In this document: one piece after another, positions 32,065 to 40,176 of the stretch | Layout: each line of letters opens with the position of its first letter | Numbering within the stretch: the stretch's first letter is position 1 | Source: Azotobacter bryophylli | Lineage (GTDB): Bacteria > Pseudomonadota > Gammaproteobacteria > Pseudomonadales > Pseudomonadaceae | DNA length: 64,000 nucleotides | Direction: 5' to 3' | Assembly (NCBI RefSeq): GCF_042643485.1 | Contig: NZ_JBHRSJ010000035.1 | Span: forward strand, 343,887 to 407,886 | Program-made: the position numbers and the translations under genes | Notes under the pieces: model-generated | Told to the model about the DNA's origin: nothing | Databases searched by the model: none | Seen by the model: only the letters and a program-made list of their open reading frames with translations

Positions 32065-33357
32065 ATGAGCGGATCTACCAACATGGCGTATGGCGATAAG
32101 GTCGCCATGGTGCAGCAGGCCGTGGGCCTGTTCGCCACGCACAACCAGCGCAACACCACCCTGAGCCGCCTCAGTGGCCCGATGCCCAAGGGCACGGCGG
32201 GCGCCGAGGCTACCCTGCGCAAGCAGTCCACCCAGCACATGCCGATCGTCAAATGCCAGGACCTGTCCAAGGGCCGGGGCGATGAGGTGACGTTCCACCT
32301 GCTGAACCCGGTCGGCGGCAAGCCGATCATGGGCAGCAACCGGGCGGAAGGCCGCGGCGTCGGCATGAAGCTGTCCGAGGACAAGCTGCGCGTCAACCAG
32401 GCGCGCTTCCCGCTCGACCTGGGCAACGTGATGACCTCGATCCGCAGCCCGGCCGACTTCCGCCGCCTGGGCCGTCCGGTCGCGCAGGGCCTTGCCGACA
32501 AGTACGTCGACCAATCCCTGCTGGTCCACATGGCCGGCGCCCGGGGTTTCCAAGACAACATCGAATGGGTCGTGCCCACCAGCGACGACCCGGAATTCGC
32601 GGAAATCATGGTCAACCCGGTGCGCGCCCCGTCGAAGAACCGCCATTTCATGGCGGACGGCACCCACGGCATCGTTCCGTTCTCCGTCAATGCCGGCGCG
32701 GTGTCGCTGGATACCACCGACCTGCTGCGCATGGACACGGTGGACGGCATCCGCACCTACATGGAGCAGATCGCTCTGCCGCCGCCGCCGGTCATCTTCG
32801 AGGGCGACAAGGCCGCCACCGACAGCCCGCTGCGCGTGCTGCTGGTATCGCCGGCTCAGTACAGTGGTTTCGCCACCGATCCGAGCTTCCGTCAGCTGCA
32901 GGCCAGCTCCCTGGCGCGCGCCCAGCAGGCCGGCGGGCACCCGCTGTTCCTGGGCGAGGCCGGTCTGTGGAACGGCATCCTCATCGTCAAGATGCCCAAG
33001 CCGATCCGCTTCTATGCCGGCGACACCATCCAATACTGCGACTCCTACAGCTCCGAGGCCGAATCGAGCTGCAAGGTGCCGGATTCCTTCGGAACCTCCT
33101 TCGCCATCGACCGCGCCATCCTCCTGGGCGGCCAGGCGATCGCCGAGGCCTGGGCGGCCAGCGATAAGACGCAGATCCCGTTCTTCTGGAGCGAGAAGGA
33201 ACTCGACCACGGCGACAAGGTGGAGCTGCTGCTGGGGCTGATCCGTGGCGTTTCGAAGATCCGCTTCGAAATCGACCACGGCGGCAGCACGCAGATCACC
33301 GACTACGGCGCCACGGTGATCGACACCGCCGTGCCGATCATCGGTGCGCGCAACTGA
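32065..33357 (+). CDS. Major capsid protein, N4-gp56/DUF4043-like
   Basis: A 430-residue capsid protein. Diagnostic stretches are GDEVTFHLLNPVGGKPIMG, EDKLRVNQARFPLDLGNVMT, RRLGRPVAQGLADKYVDQSL and IDRAILLGGQAIAEAW, which fit the N4-gp56/DUF4043 HK97-fold family. Ribosome-binding site AGGAG. No cleaved scaffold domain is fused at the N-terminus, consistent with a separate scaffold gene. Confidence 0.9.
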   Translation: MSGSTNMAYGDKVAMVQQAVGLFATHNQRNTTLSRLSGPMPKGTAGAEATLRKQSTQHMPIVKCQDLSKGRGDEVTFHLLNPVGGKPIMGSNRAEGRGVGMKLSEDKLRVNQARFPLDLGNVMTSIRSPADFRRLGRPVAQGLADKYVDQSLLVHMAGARGFQDNIEWVVPTSDDPEFAEIMVNPVRAPSKNRHFMADGTHGIVPFSVNAGAVSLDTTDLLRMDTVDGIRTYMEQIALPPPPVIFEGDKAATDSPLRVLLVSPAQYSGFATDPSFRQLQASSLARAQQAGGHPLFLGEAGLWNGILIVKMPKPIRFYAGDTIQYCDSYSSEAESSCKVPDSFGTSFAIDRAILLGGQAIAEAWAASDKTQIPFFWSEKELDHGDKVELLLGLIRGVSKIRFEIDHGGSTQITDYGATVIDTAVPIIGARN

Positions 33358-33412
33358 TGGGCCGGGCCGGGTGATCCGGCCCGCCTCTGTTGAACCCACA
33401 TAGGAGCCCATC

Positions 33413-33892
33413 ATGGCCCAAGTGACGCTTAATCAATTCCGTGCCCGACAGTTCGGCACCACGGTTCCCTACGGCAACACCACCACCTTGCGCTACCTGC
33501 TCAAGACCGGCGCGGCCGGCGGGGCGATCGGCGCCGACTCGTCCGCCGCCCTGGCCGAGGGCGATGTGGTGGACCTGGGGCCGCTGCCCGCGGGATTCAG
33601 CCTGGATGACTGCCAGGTGATCGTCTCCACGGCGATGACCGCCGCGGTGACCGGCTCACTCGGCTTCGTCTACGAGGATGGCGCGGACAGCGCTGAGGTG
33701 CCGCAGGATGCCGGCTACTTCGGTGCCGGCCTGGTGCTGAACATGGCCGGCCGTCTGCGCGTGGCCACCGCCAAGCCGCCGGTCCTGCTGCCCAAGCCGG
33801 CCCGTCTGATTCTGACCCTTGCCGGCGCCAGCAACGCCAAGGCATCGCAGATCGACGTGCTGATCCAGGGCGAGCTGATCGGCCCGCGCTGA
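33413..33892 (+). CDS. Probable capsid decoration or minor head protein
   Basis: A 159-residue beta-rich protein (LRYLLKTGAAGGAIGADSSA, LILTLAGASNAKASQIDVLI) right after the major capsid gene, the place of decoration proteins in many phages. Strong ribosome-binding site (TAGGAG). Assignment is positional. Confidence 0.6.
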   Translation: MAQVTLNQFRARQFGTTVPYGNTTTLRYLLKTGAAGGAIGADSSAALAEGDVVDLGPLPAGFSLDDCQVIVSTAMTAAVTGSLGFVYEDGADSAEVPQDAGYFGAGLVLNMAGRLRVATAKPPVLLPKPARLILTLAGASNAKASQIDVLIQGELIGPR

Positions 33893-33897
33893 TGAAT

Positions 33898-33925
33898 AGG
33901 GGGAGGGCTTCGGCCCTTCCCTTTG
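33898..33925 (+). terminator. UUCG-loop hairpin, possible weak terminator
   Basis: GGGAGGGC-TTCG-GCCCTTCCC followed by TTTG. A stable tetraloop hairpin with one bulge and a short T run, just after the 33413 gene. It may trim capsid-gene mRNA ends rather than fully terminate, since the next genes have no promoter of their own in sight. Confidence 0.5.
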
Positions 33926-33941
33926 CCTACCGGGAGTGACC

Positions 33942-34364
33942 ATGCAGAAACCACCGCAAGCAGTGAAGTACACCGGCCGCAAGCCGTTCAAGGACCGCCT
34001 TTACCGCTCGGGCCTGACGTTCGAGCCCGGCCAGTGCCGCCTGGTGCCGGCCGAGCTGGCGCGCAAGTTCCTGCGCCATGCCGATGTGTTCGAGGCCGCC
34101 ACCGAGGCCGCCGAGCGGGGCAAGAAGAAAGCCAGCACCGACGATACCGCCGAGCTGCTGGAGCAAGCCGCCAAGGATGAGGCCCAGCGCACCGAGGATC
34201 AGAACAGCCTGCAGGATATGTTCGATCGCGTCAGCCAGATGGATAAGGAGGCCCTGGGCCAGTTCGCCAAGATCAACTACCAGCAGGATCTGGACATGCG
34301 CTACAACGTCGAGAACCTGCGCGGCCAGGTGATTTCCCTGATTGATCGCTTCGGACTGGTCTGA
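33942..34364 (+). CDS. Hypothetical head-region protein
   Basis: A 140-residue protein, basic N-terminal half (VKYTGRKPFKDRLYRSGLTF, RLVPAELARKFLRHADVFE) and acidic helical C-terminal half (LQDMFDRVSQMDKEALGQFA). ATG 33942 lies 7 nt after GGGAG. Located between capsid and head-tail adaptor genes. Function unknown. Confidence 0.65.
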   Translation: MQKPPQAVKYTGRKPFKDRLYRSGLTFEPGQCRLVPAELARKFLRHADVFEAATEAAERGKKKASTDDTAELLEQAAKDEAQRTEDQNSLQDMFDRVSQMDKEALGQFAKINYQQDLDMRYNVENLRGQVISLIDRFGLV

Positions 34365-34366
34365 CG

Positions 34367-35035
34367 ATGACCCGTGACGAGCTGATCCAAGAGTTCCGGG
34401 TGCAGACGCAGGATCTGATCGACCCCTACCTGTGGCGCACGCCCTGGGTGGCCAACTGGCTGGAGGAGGCCGAGGCGGAGGCCTGCATCCGGGGCCGGCT
34501 GCTGCATGTGGCGGACGACCCGGCCCTCTGCGAAATCGCCATCGCGCCCGGGCAGCGGGTCTATCCGCTGCATCCGATGCTGTACGAGCTGGACCACCTG
34601 GGCATCAAGGAGGCGGGCGAGGCCCGGCGCCGGCCGGTGCGCCTGGTGTCCACCGAGTATCTGGACGCGCACCTGCCGGATTGGCGCGATCACAGCGGGC
34701 GCGTCGAGTACGTCGTGCAGGATGACACCTCGCTGCGCCTGGTTCCCACCCCAACGGCCGCGGGCACCCTGCTGCTGGAGGGCTACCGCCTGCCGCTCGG
34801 CTCGCTGGCGGCCAGCGGTTCGGCCAGGCCGGAGATTAACGATGCCCACCACCGGCATCTGATCGATTGGGCGCTATTCCGGGCGTTCAGCATGCCCACC
34901 GCGGAAACCCTGGACCTGACCCGCGCGCAGGTGGCTGCCCAGTCCTTCGAGCGCTACTTCGGCCCGCGTCCCGACAGCGACCTGCGCCGCATCACCCGCG
35001 AGGACGTGGAGCACCACAACACGGCGTGGGTATAG
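34367..35035 (+). CDS. Head-tail adaptor (gp6-like connector)
   Basis: A 222-residue protein beginning TRDELIQEFRVQTQDLIDPY and containing WVANWLEEAEAEACIRGRLL, then a beta insert and a C-terminal helical part (RHLIDWALFRAFSM, AAQSFERYFG). This helix-strand pattern is that of podovirus adaptor proteins that bind beneath the portal. It is 2 bp from the preceding stop. Confidence 0.75.
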   Translation: MTRDELIQEFRVQTQDLIDPYLWRTPWVANWLEEAEAEACIRGRLLHVADDPALCEIAIAPGQRVYPLHPMLYELDHLGIKEAGEARRRPVRLVSTEYLDAHLPDWRDHSGRVEYVVQDDTSLRLVPTPTAAGTLLLEGYRLPLGSLAASGSARPEINDAHHRHLIDWALFRAFSMPTAETLDLTRAQVAAQSFERYFGPRPDSDLRRITREDVEHHNTAWV

Positions 35036-35057
35036 CTGCCGGCGTGGATATAGCGGC

Positions 35058-35114
35058 TTGCGTCGCGCCGGCAGTCACATAGGTTCGGCACCCGTTACCA
35101 CTTCCCAACGGGTG
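35058..35114 (+). promoter_or_regulatory. Late promoter-like element 5 with adjacent dyad
   Basis: TTGCGT (35058-35063), 16-bp spacer, TAGGTT (35080-35085), with GGCAGTCACATAGGTTC. CACCCGTT (35089-35096) pairs perfectly with AACGGGTG (35107-35114), taking in the GGGTGA ribosome-binding site of the gene at 35119. There is no terminator just upstream of this copy. Confidence 0.72.
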
Positions 35115-35118
35115 ATCC

Positions 35119-36354
35119 ATGCGTCCCCTCATCCAAAACCAGTGGACCGGCGGAGTCGATAACCTGACTCCGGCCGATCGCGTACCCAAGGGCTTCGTCC
35201 GCCGGGCCGTGAACATCGATGCCACCCCCGGCGGCGAGTTGCATCTGCGCTCCGGCTACGAGCAGGTCTATGCCGGTAACGCCGTGCGCGGCGTCCTGGC
35301 CCTGGGCGACAAGCTGTTGATCGCCGATGGCCCTGAGCTGATCGAGTTCGACCCGCAGACCCAAGGCGTGCGCGTGCTACGCACCATTGCCGGCGCCGGC
35401 CAGTTCATCGGCGCGGTGTTGAACAACACCCTGTATTTCCAGACCGCCAATGAAAGCCTCGAGTATGACGGCCGCCGCGTGCGGGCCTGGGGCGTGCCGG
35501 ACGTGCTGGCCCAGCCGTTGCCGGCCGTCACGACCGGCGGCGCGCTGCGGGCGGGTATCTACCGCCTGGCCGTGACCTTCAGCGACGCGGACGGCCGCGA
35601 GGGCGGGACCGATACGCCGCTGCTGGTGACGGTCCCCGAGGGCGGCGCCCTGGACGTGGAGCTGCCGGCGCCGCCGGAGGGCGGCCGGGTGAATCTCTAC
35701 CTGGGCTACCCGAATAGCCAGACCCTCTACCTGCAGGGGCAGGGGCAGGGGCAGGGGCAGGGCAGCGCCGCGATGCCGCTGCGCGTCACCAGCCTGCGCG
35801 ACGACACCCGCACCCTGACCACTGCGCGCCTGCGGGCCCCGGTGATCGGCAGCGTGATCTGCGCCCACGGCTCCCAACTGGCGATCGCCCAGGGCCGCGT
35901 CGTCTGGCTGACCGCGCCCATGCGCCCGCATCTGCTCGACCCCCTGCGCGGTTTCCTCCAGTTCCCGGCCGAGGTCGGGGAGCTGATGAGCGATCAGACG
36001 ACGCTCTATGTCAGCAGCGACGTGAGCTACAGCCTGAGCGATGTGGCCGGGGACACCCCCAGCCAGCGCGAAATCCTCAACTTCCCGGCGCTGCGGGGCT
36101 CTGCCGTGATCCTGCCCGACGAGCGCTGCGCCTGGATGACCCGCTACGGCCAGGCCGTGAGCGTCGGCGACGGCAGCGGCGGCCTGCAGCTGGTCAACCG
36201 CCAGCACTACGCCCCCGACCTGACCGCGCAGGGCGCCGCCGGGGTTATCGAGCACAACGGCAATCAGTTGATCGTCACCACCACCCGCGGGCCGCAGGGC
36301 GCCAACCAGCTGGCCGCGACGGACTTTTTCATTGGGGAGGTAGTTCGCCCATGA
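35119..36354 (+). CDS. Virion structural protein (tail/stopper region)
   Basis: A 411-residue beta-rich protein, starting MRPLIQNQWTGGVDNLTPAD. Repeated short strands (VLALGDKLLIADGPELIEFD, AVLNNTLYFQTANESLEYDG, GSVICAHGSQLAIAQGRVVW) suggest a beta-propeller-like fold, as in podovirus tail needle or stopper-type proteins. A Gly-Gln run (about 207-215) is encoded by a tandem hexanucleotide repeat. Role inferred from order. Confidence 0.65.
   Translation: MRPLIQNQWTGGVDNLTPADRVPKGFVRRAVNIDATPGGELHLRSGYEQVYAGNAVRGVLALGDKLLIADGPELIEFDPQTQGVRVLRTIAGAGQFIGAVLNNTLYFQTANESLEYDGRRVRAWGVPDVLAQPLPAVTTGGALRAGIYRLAVTFSDADGREGGTDTPLLVTVPEGGALDVELPAPPEGGRVNLYLGYPNSQTLYLQGQGQGQGQGSAAMPLRVTSLRDDTRTLTTARLRAPVIGSVICAHGSQLAIAQGRVVWLTAPMRPHLLDPLRGFLQFPAEVGELMSDQTTLYVSSDVSYSLSDVAGDTPSQREILNFPALRGSAVILPDERCAWMTRYGQAVSVGDGSGGLQLVNRQHYAPDLTAQGAAGVIEHNGNQLIVTTTRGPQGANQLAATDFFIGEVVRP
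35733..35763 (+). repeat. Tandem hexanucleotide repeat inside a structural gene
   Basis: About five consecutive units of CAGGGG encode alternating Gly and Gln. Because the unit is 6 bp, gain or loss changes the linker length by two residues without a frameshift. Confidence 0.85.
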
Positions 36355-36863
36355 CCCATGGACCCAGCCTGCTTGGCACCGGCTTCACCTACACCACCGA
36401 GATCCGGCGGCACGACGGCCGCATCGAGCGCGCCGAGGATCACAACCTGCTGCCCCAGGAGGCCATCGACTTCGTGGCCGGCCTGCTGCGCGGCAGCGAG
36501 GCGGCGATCGGCAACTGGTATGTCGGCCTGTTCGAGAGCAACACCGTGCCCGATGCCGCCTTCAAGGCCGCCGACCTGCCCAACCTCCTGACCGAGTGCA
36601 CCGCCTACGACGAGGCGACCCGGCCGGCCTGGACCCATTCCTACGACGGCAAGGCGGTAATCGACAGCCTCGGCAACAAGGCGACGTTCACCTTCAACCA
36701 GGCCAAGCGGATCTACGGCGCCTTCATCGTCAGCACGTCCACCAAGGGCGGTTCTGGCGGCCGGCTGCTGTCGATCGCCCGCTTCGCCAGCCCGAAAGAC
36801 ATCGATGCCGGCGAGCCCTTCACCCTGGCCGCCGGCCTGACCCTGATCCCCACCAGCCTGTAA
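36351..36863 (+). CDS. Virion structural protein of unknown role
   Basis: A 170-residue protein (TGFTYTTEIRRHDGRIERAE, NWYVGLFESNTVPDAAF, FTFNQAKRIYGAFIVSTS) coupled to the preceding gene by ATGA. Beta-rich, resembles in style the next gene (both contain an ...YVGLFE / LFIYAG... segment and end TLIPTSL or VALTQPLQ), so both may be tail-tip subunits. Function unknown. Confidence 0.6.
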   Translation: MTHGPSLLGTGFTYTTEIRRHDGRIERAEDHNLLPQEAIDFVAGLLRGSEAAIGNWYVGLFESNTVPDAAFKAADLPNLLTECTAYDEATRPAWTHSYDGKAVIDSLGNKATFTFNQAKRIYGAFIVSTSTKGGSGGRLLSIARFASPKDIDAGEPFTLAAGLTLIPTSL

Positions 36864-36872
36864 GGAGCCACC

Positions 36873-37319
36873 ATGTCCCTCAAAATCAGCACCGGGCTGG
36901 CCAATGCCCTGCTTTCTTCCGGAAGCCTCAAGACTGCGCTTACCGGCCTGCACCTCTTCATCTACGCCGGTACCGAGCCGGCCAGCGCCGACGCCGCGCT
37001 GCCGGGCGATGCCGTGCTGCTCTGCGACATCAGCGGCAACGGTGATGGCTCCGGCCTGGCGTTCGCCGCCAATGCCGTGGGCGGCACCCTGGAGAAGGAC
37101 GCAACCCAGGTCTGGCAGGGCACCGTGGCGGCGGCGGGCACGGCGACGTTCTGCCGCTTCGCCAAGCCGACCGACACGGGCGCCGCCAGCACCACCGACG
37201 TGCGCCTGCAGGGCGATGTGGGGGTCGCCGGCAAGTTCCTGAACCTGAACAGCGTGGCGCTGGCCAAGGATGCCATCCAGAAGGTCGAGTACGTGGCGCT
37301 GACCCAGCCGCTGCAGTAA
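36873..37319 (+). CDS. Virion structural protein of unknown role
   Basis: A 148-residue beta-rich protein (ALTGLHLFIYAGTEPASADA, ATQVWQGTVAAAGTATFCRF, TDVRLQGDVGVAGKFLNLNS). Ribosome-binding site AAGGAG, 9 bp after the previous stop. Pattern is typical of small phage head or tail fibre-associated subunits. Function unknown. Confidence 0.6.
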   Translation: MSLKISTGLANALLSSGSLKTALTGLHLFIYAGTEPASADAALPGDAVLLCDISGNGDGSGLAFAANAVGGTLEKDATQVWQGTVAAAGTATFCRFAKPTDTGAASTTDVRLQGDVGVAGKFLNLNSVALAKDAIQKVEYVALTQPLQ

Positions 37320-37329
37320 GGAGCCGCCC

Positions 37330-39204
37330 ATGGCGAACCGCTTGAAGAAGCTGGCCCAGGCTCAGTACACGCCGAGTTCGCCCTATCAGCCGGGCAGCCC
37401 GGCGTACTGCGTCACCACGGTCGTCGGCTATCAGTCCACGTCGGGCCTGTCGGGGTACGACGCGGGCCTGGTGGACGGGAACGGCGTGACTACGGGCTTC
37501 GGCAGTGTCAGCCCCGGCCAGGTACGCGATGCGCTCAGCGACCTGGCGAGCGGCGGCTTTGCCGGGGTGATGCTGAACACCGAGAGCGGCAACGACGAGC
37601 TGCTGCCGATCACCCGGCGCGTCTGCTACCCGGCGGTCGCGGCGATACCGGCCGAGCCGGCGAAGCTCACCTACACGGCCATCGACGGCTGGAACGGCGG
37701 CGCGCGCAGCATCAAGCCCCTGTTTGGCGACGGGGCCTTCACGTTCGAGGTGGGCCCGGCGGCGATCGGCGTCGTGGTCGGCCTGGTGGACGCCGACGAG
37801 TCCACCTCGCCGGCCGAGCCGAGCCACGCCTTCTACGTCCACCAGGGCGTGGTCGCCGTCATGGAATCCGGGGTGGTGGTGGCCACCGCCCCGACCCCGC
37901 ACAGTGCCGGCAAGCGTCTGGCTATCAGCCGTTCCCTCGGCCACGTGACCTATCTCTACGATGGCTGGGCCTATACCAGCGCCGTTGTCTCCCAGGGCGC
38001 GCCGTACCTCGATGCGACCATCTACGCCTCGGGCGATTACGTCGATAACCCGCAGCTGGTCGCCGCCCTGGTGCAGAGCGGGGAAATCCGCGCCACCTTG
38101 CCGCCGCTGGTCGGCCTGCTGACCGATCGCGCGTCCTATGCCTTCGGCGGGGGCCGGCTGCCGCCGCTCGGCGGGCTGGCGTCGGGGATCGGCGGCGGGA
38201 TAGGGCGGATCGAGGGGAGCCTGCCGGCGCTCGGCGGCCACGCGGCAGACCATGCCTACAGCGAAGTGCGGGGCACGCTGCCGGCGCTGGCGGGCGCCCT
38301 GAACGGCGGATTCCCGCAGGTTTCCCGCGCTACCGTGGTCGGCATCCTGCCGCCCCTGTCGGGGCTGCTCCGCGGGCTGACGGGTTCGGTGGGGCGCATC
38401 GAGGCGGCGCTGCCGCCGCTGCAAGGCCTTGGCACCGATCATGCCTACGCGGAGGCCCGCGGCACCCTGCCGGCGCTGACCGGCGCAGGCCTCACCTTCG
38501 CCCCCACCGACTACGGCAACGCGCGCGACAACTTCCTCGTGGTCGCCGACCTGTGGGTGGCCAGCTGCCGGCAGAGCGCCGTGCTGGCCGAGCAGCTGGG
38601 CCTGAGCAGCGGTTTCACCCTGGGCGTGGTGATCGACGGCGCCCTGTTCGAGGCGCTGGCGATCAGTAGCGAGGTCAGCGCCTACCGGGCGCTGTCGGCC
38701 GTGATCCAGTCCGTCCTGCTGCTGGGCGGGACGGCCGATGCCGGTACCGCCGCGTCCGTGCAGTACGCCGTCAACGTCCTGACCGGCGCCCTGACCACCT
38801 ACAGCGGTTTCGACTTCGACGCCTTCGCGCTGGCCGACAACACGCTGTACGCCTGCCGCCCGGATGGCCTGTACCGCATGCGCCCGGGGGACGACGACGG
38901 CAGCCCGATCGCCGTGACCCTGGACTTCGGGGCGACCGACTACGGCGCCGTGCAGGCCAAGACGGTGCAGGAGGTTTTCCTGGGCCTGACCACCGATGGC
39001 GAGGTGATCGTCACGCTGCGCGCCGATGGCGTCGATCGCAGTTACCGGGCGGTGGCGCGCGGGCCAATGATGCGCGCCGCGCCGGCCCGGGGCGTCGCTG
39101 CCCGGCGCTGGAACCTCACCCTGGAAGTCACCGACGCCACCGAGTTCGAGCTGGACACCATTGAGCACATCGTCGCCGTGGCGGCGAGAAGGGGAATGCG
39201 GTAA
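37330..39204 (+). CDS. Large structural protein with internal repeats
   Basis: A 624-residue protein. Residues about 250-395 contain a repeated motif of (T/S)LP(P/A)L.GL/G (ATLPPLVGLLTD, RLPPLGGLAS, SLPALGGHAAD, TLPALAGALN, ILPPLSGLLRG, ALPPLQGLGTD, TLPALTGAG), at least seven units of about 20-25 residues. The C-terminal domain (VTLDFGATDYGAVQAKTVQE, GEVIVTLRADG) looks like a beta-sandwich. Probably a tail-tube or tip protein. Its stop overlaps the next start by 1 bp (TAATG). Confidence 0.65.
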   Translation: MANRLKKLAQAQYTPSSPYQPGSPAYCVTTVVGYQSTSGLSGYDAGLVDGNGVTTGFGSVSPGQVRDALSDLASGGFAGVMLNTESGNDELLPITRRVCYPAVAAIPAEPAKLTYTAIDGWNGGARSIKPLFGDGAFTFEVGPAAIGVVVGLVDADESTSPAEPSHAFYVHQGVVAVMESGVVVATAPTPHSAGKRLAISRSLGHVTYLYDGWAYTSAVVSQGAPYLDATIYASGDYVDNPQLVAALVQSGEIRATLPPLVGLLTDRASYAFGGGRLPPLGGLASGIGGGIGRIEGSLPALGGHAADHAYSEVRGTLPALAGALNGGFPQVSRATVVGILPPLSGLLRGLTGSVGRIEAALPPLQGLGTDHAYAEARGTLPALTGAGLTFAPTDYGNARDNFLVVADLWVASCRQSAVLAEQLGLSSGFTLGVVIDGALFEALAISSEVSAYRALSAVIQSVLLLGGTADAGTAASVQYAVNVLTGALTTYSGFDFDAFALADNTLYACRPDGLYRMRPGDDDGSPIAVTLDFGATDYGAVQAKTVQEVFLGLTTDGEVIVTLRADGVDRSYRAVARGPMMRAAPARGVAARRWNLTLEVTDATEFELDTIEHIVAVAARRGMR

Positions 39205-40175
39205 TGACGACGAGCAACTACAACGCCTCGACCGACTTCCTGCAGAAGCTGGCCAACTCGGCCATGCTGCAGGTCGACAACACCCGGTCGATGATCTGGA
39301 ACCTGATCGAGCCGACCAACGACTTTGCCTACCTGCGCGAGCCGGACTTCACCTACTCGGTCAGCAAGCCGAGCCTCGGCACGCCGCCGAAGCTGTCGGA
39401 TGTACTGGACCTGGGCGATACCACCGATACGCGCCTGGAGAAGCTCAACGCCGATGCCGCGGCCTGGATGGACAAGTTCTTTCCCTCCATGGACAAGTGC
39501 CTGCGCGAGCTGCCCGAGGACTGGCTGTGCGGCGTGATTTCCGGCGTCAAGCCGTTCGGCCAGGATGCCACCGTGTTCGAGCTGGTCTGGCACCGGGCGC
39601 GCGATCGCGCCTATCGCACGATGGCCACCGAGCAGCGGCAGCTGGAGGCGGCCTTCACCGGCCGCGGCTTCACCCTGCCGCCGGGGGCCATGGTCGCGGC
39701 CCTGGGCGAGGCCGCCGAGCGGGCCGACACGGCCATTCTCGACGTGAACCGCGAGCAGGCGATCAAGGACGCCGAGATCAAGCTGGAAATCCTGAAATTC
39801 GCCGAACAGCAGGCCCTGACCTACAAGCTGGGCATCCTGCAGGCGCTGGCCGACTTCTACCGCCAGTGGATCGCCCTGCCGGATCAGGATCTGGAGCGCG
39901 CCCGGCTCAAGGCGCAGGCCCTGTCGTCGCTGTATTCGGCGCTGTCCTCCTACTACAACGTCGAGGTGGCGTTCGAGGAGCTGGGGCTCAAGGCCAAGCA
40001 GGCGGACGTGCAGACGGATCTGGAGGTCGATCGCAACCGGATCACCAACCGCAAGAACAGCGATGCCTCGGGCAAGGCGGCGGCGCTGGCCAACGCCGCC
40101 CGCGCCTTCGGCGATGTCGCGTCCCAGGCGGCGGCCTCGGCCGGCACCCTCACCGCGGAAATCGAGACCCTGTAG
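39204..40175 (+). CDS. Helical virion protein
   Basis: A 323-residue, mostly helical protein with long charged helices (REQAIKDAEIKLEILKFAEQ, DLERARLKAQALSSLYSALS) and an alanine-rich C-terminus. Start overlaps the previous stop (TAATG). The composition fits an internal or ejection protein rather than a surface subunit. Function unknown. Confidence 0.65.
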   Translation: MTTSNYNASTDFLQKLANSAMLQVDNTRSMIWNLIEPTNDFAYLREPDFTYSVSKPSLGTPPKLSDVLDLGDTTDTRLEKLNADAAAWMDKFFPSMDKCLRELPEDWLCGVISGVKPFGQDATVFELVWHRARDRAYRTMATEQRQLEAAFTGRGFTLPPGAMVAALGEAAERADTAILDVNREQAIKDAEIKLEILKFAEQQALTYKLGILQALADFYRQWIALPDQDLERARLKAQALSSLYSALSSYYNVEVAFEELGLKAKQADVQTDLEVDRNRITNRKNSDASGKAAALANAARAFGDVASQAAASAGTLTAEIETL

Positions 40176-40176
40176 C

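Noticed and set aside
37030..39168. 712-codon minus-strand open frame, and similar long antisense frames at 28474-30102, 32002-33414 and 56186-58369
   Set aside because: All lie opposite well-supported structural genes, lack ribosome-binding sites and have typical shadow composition.
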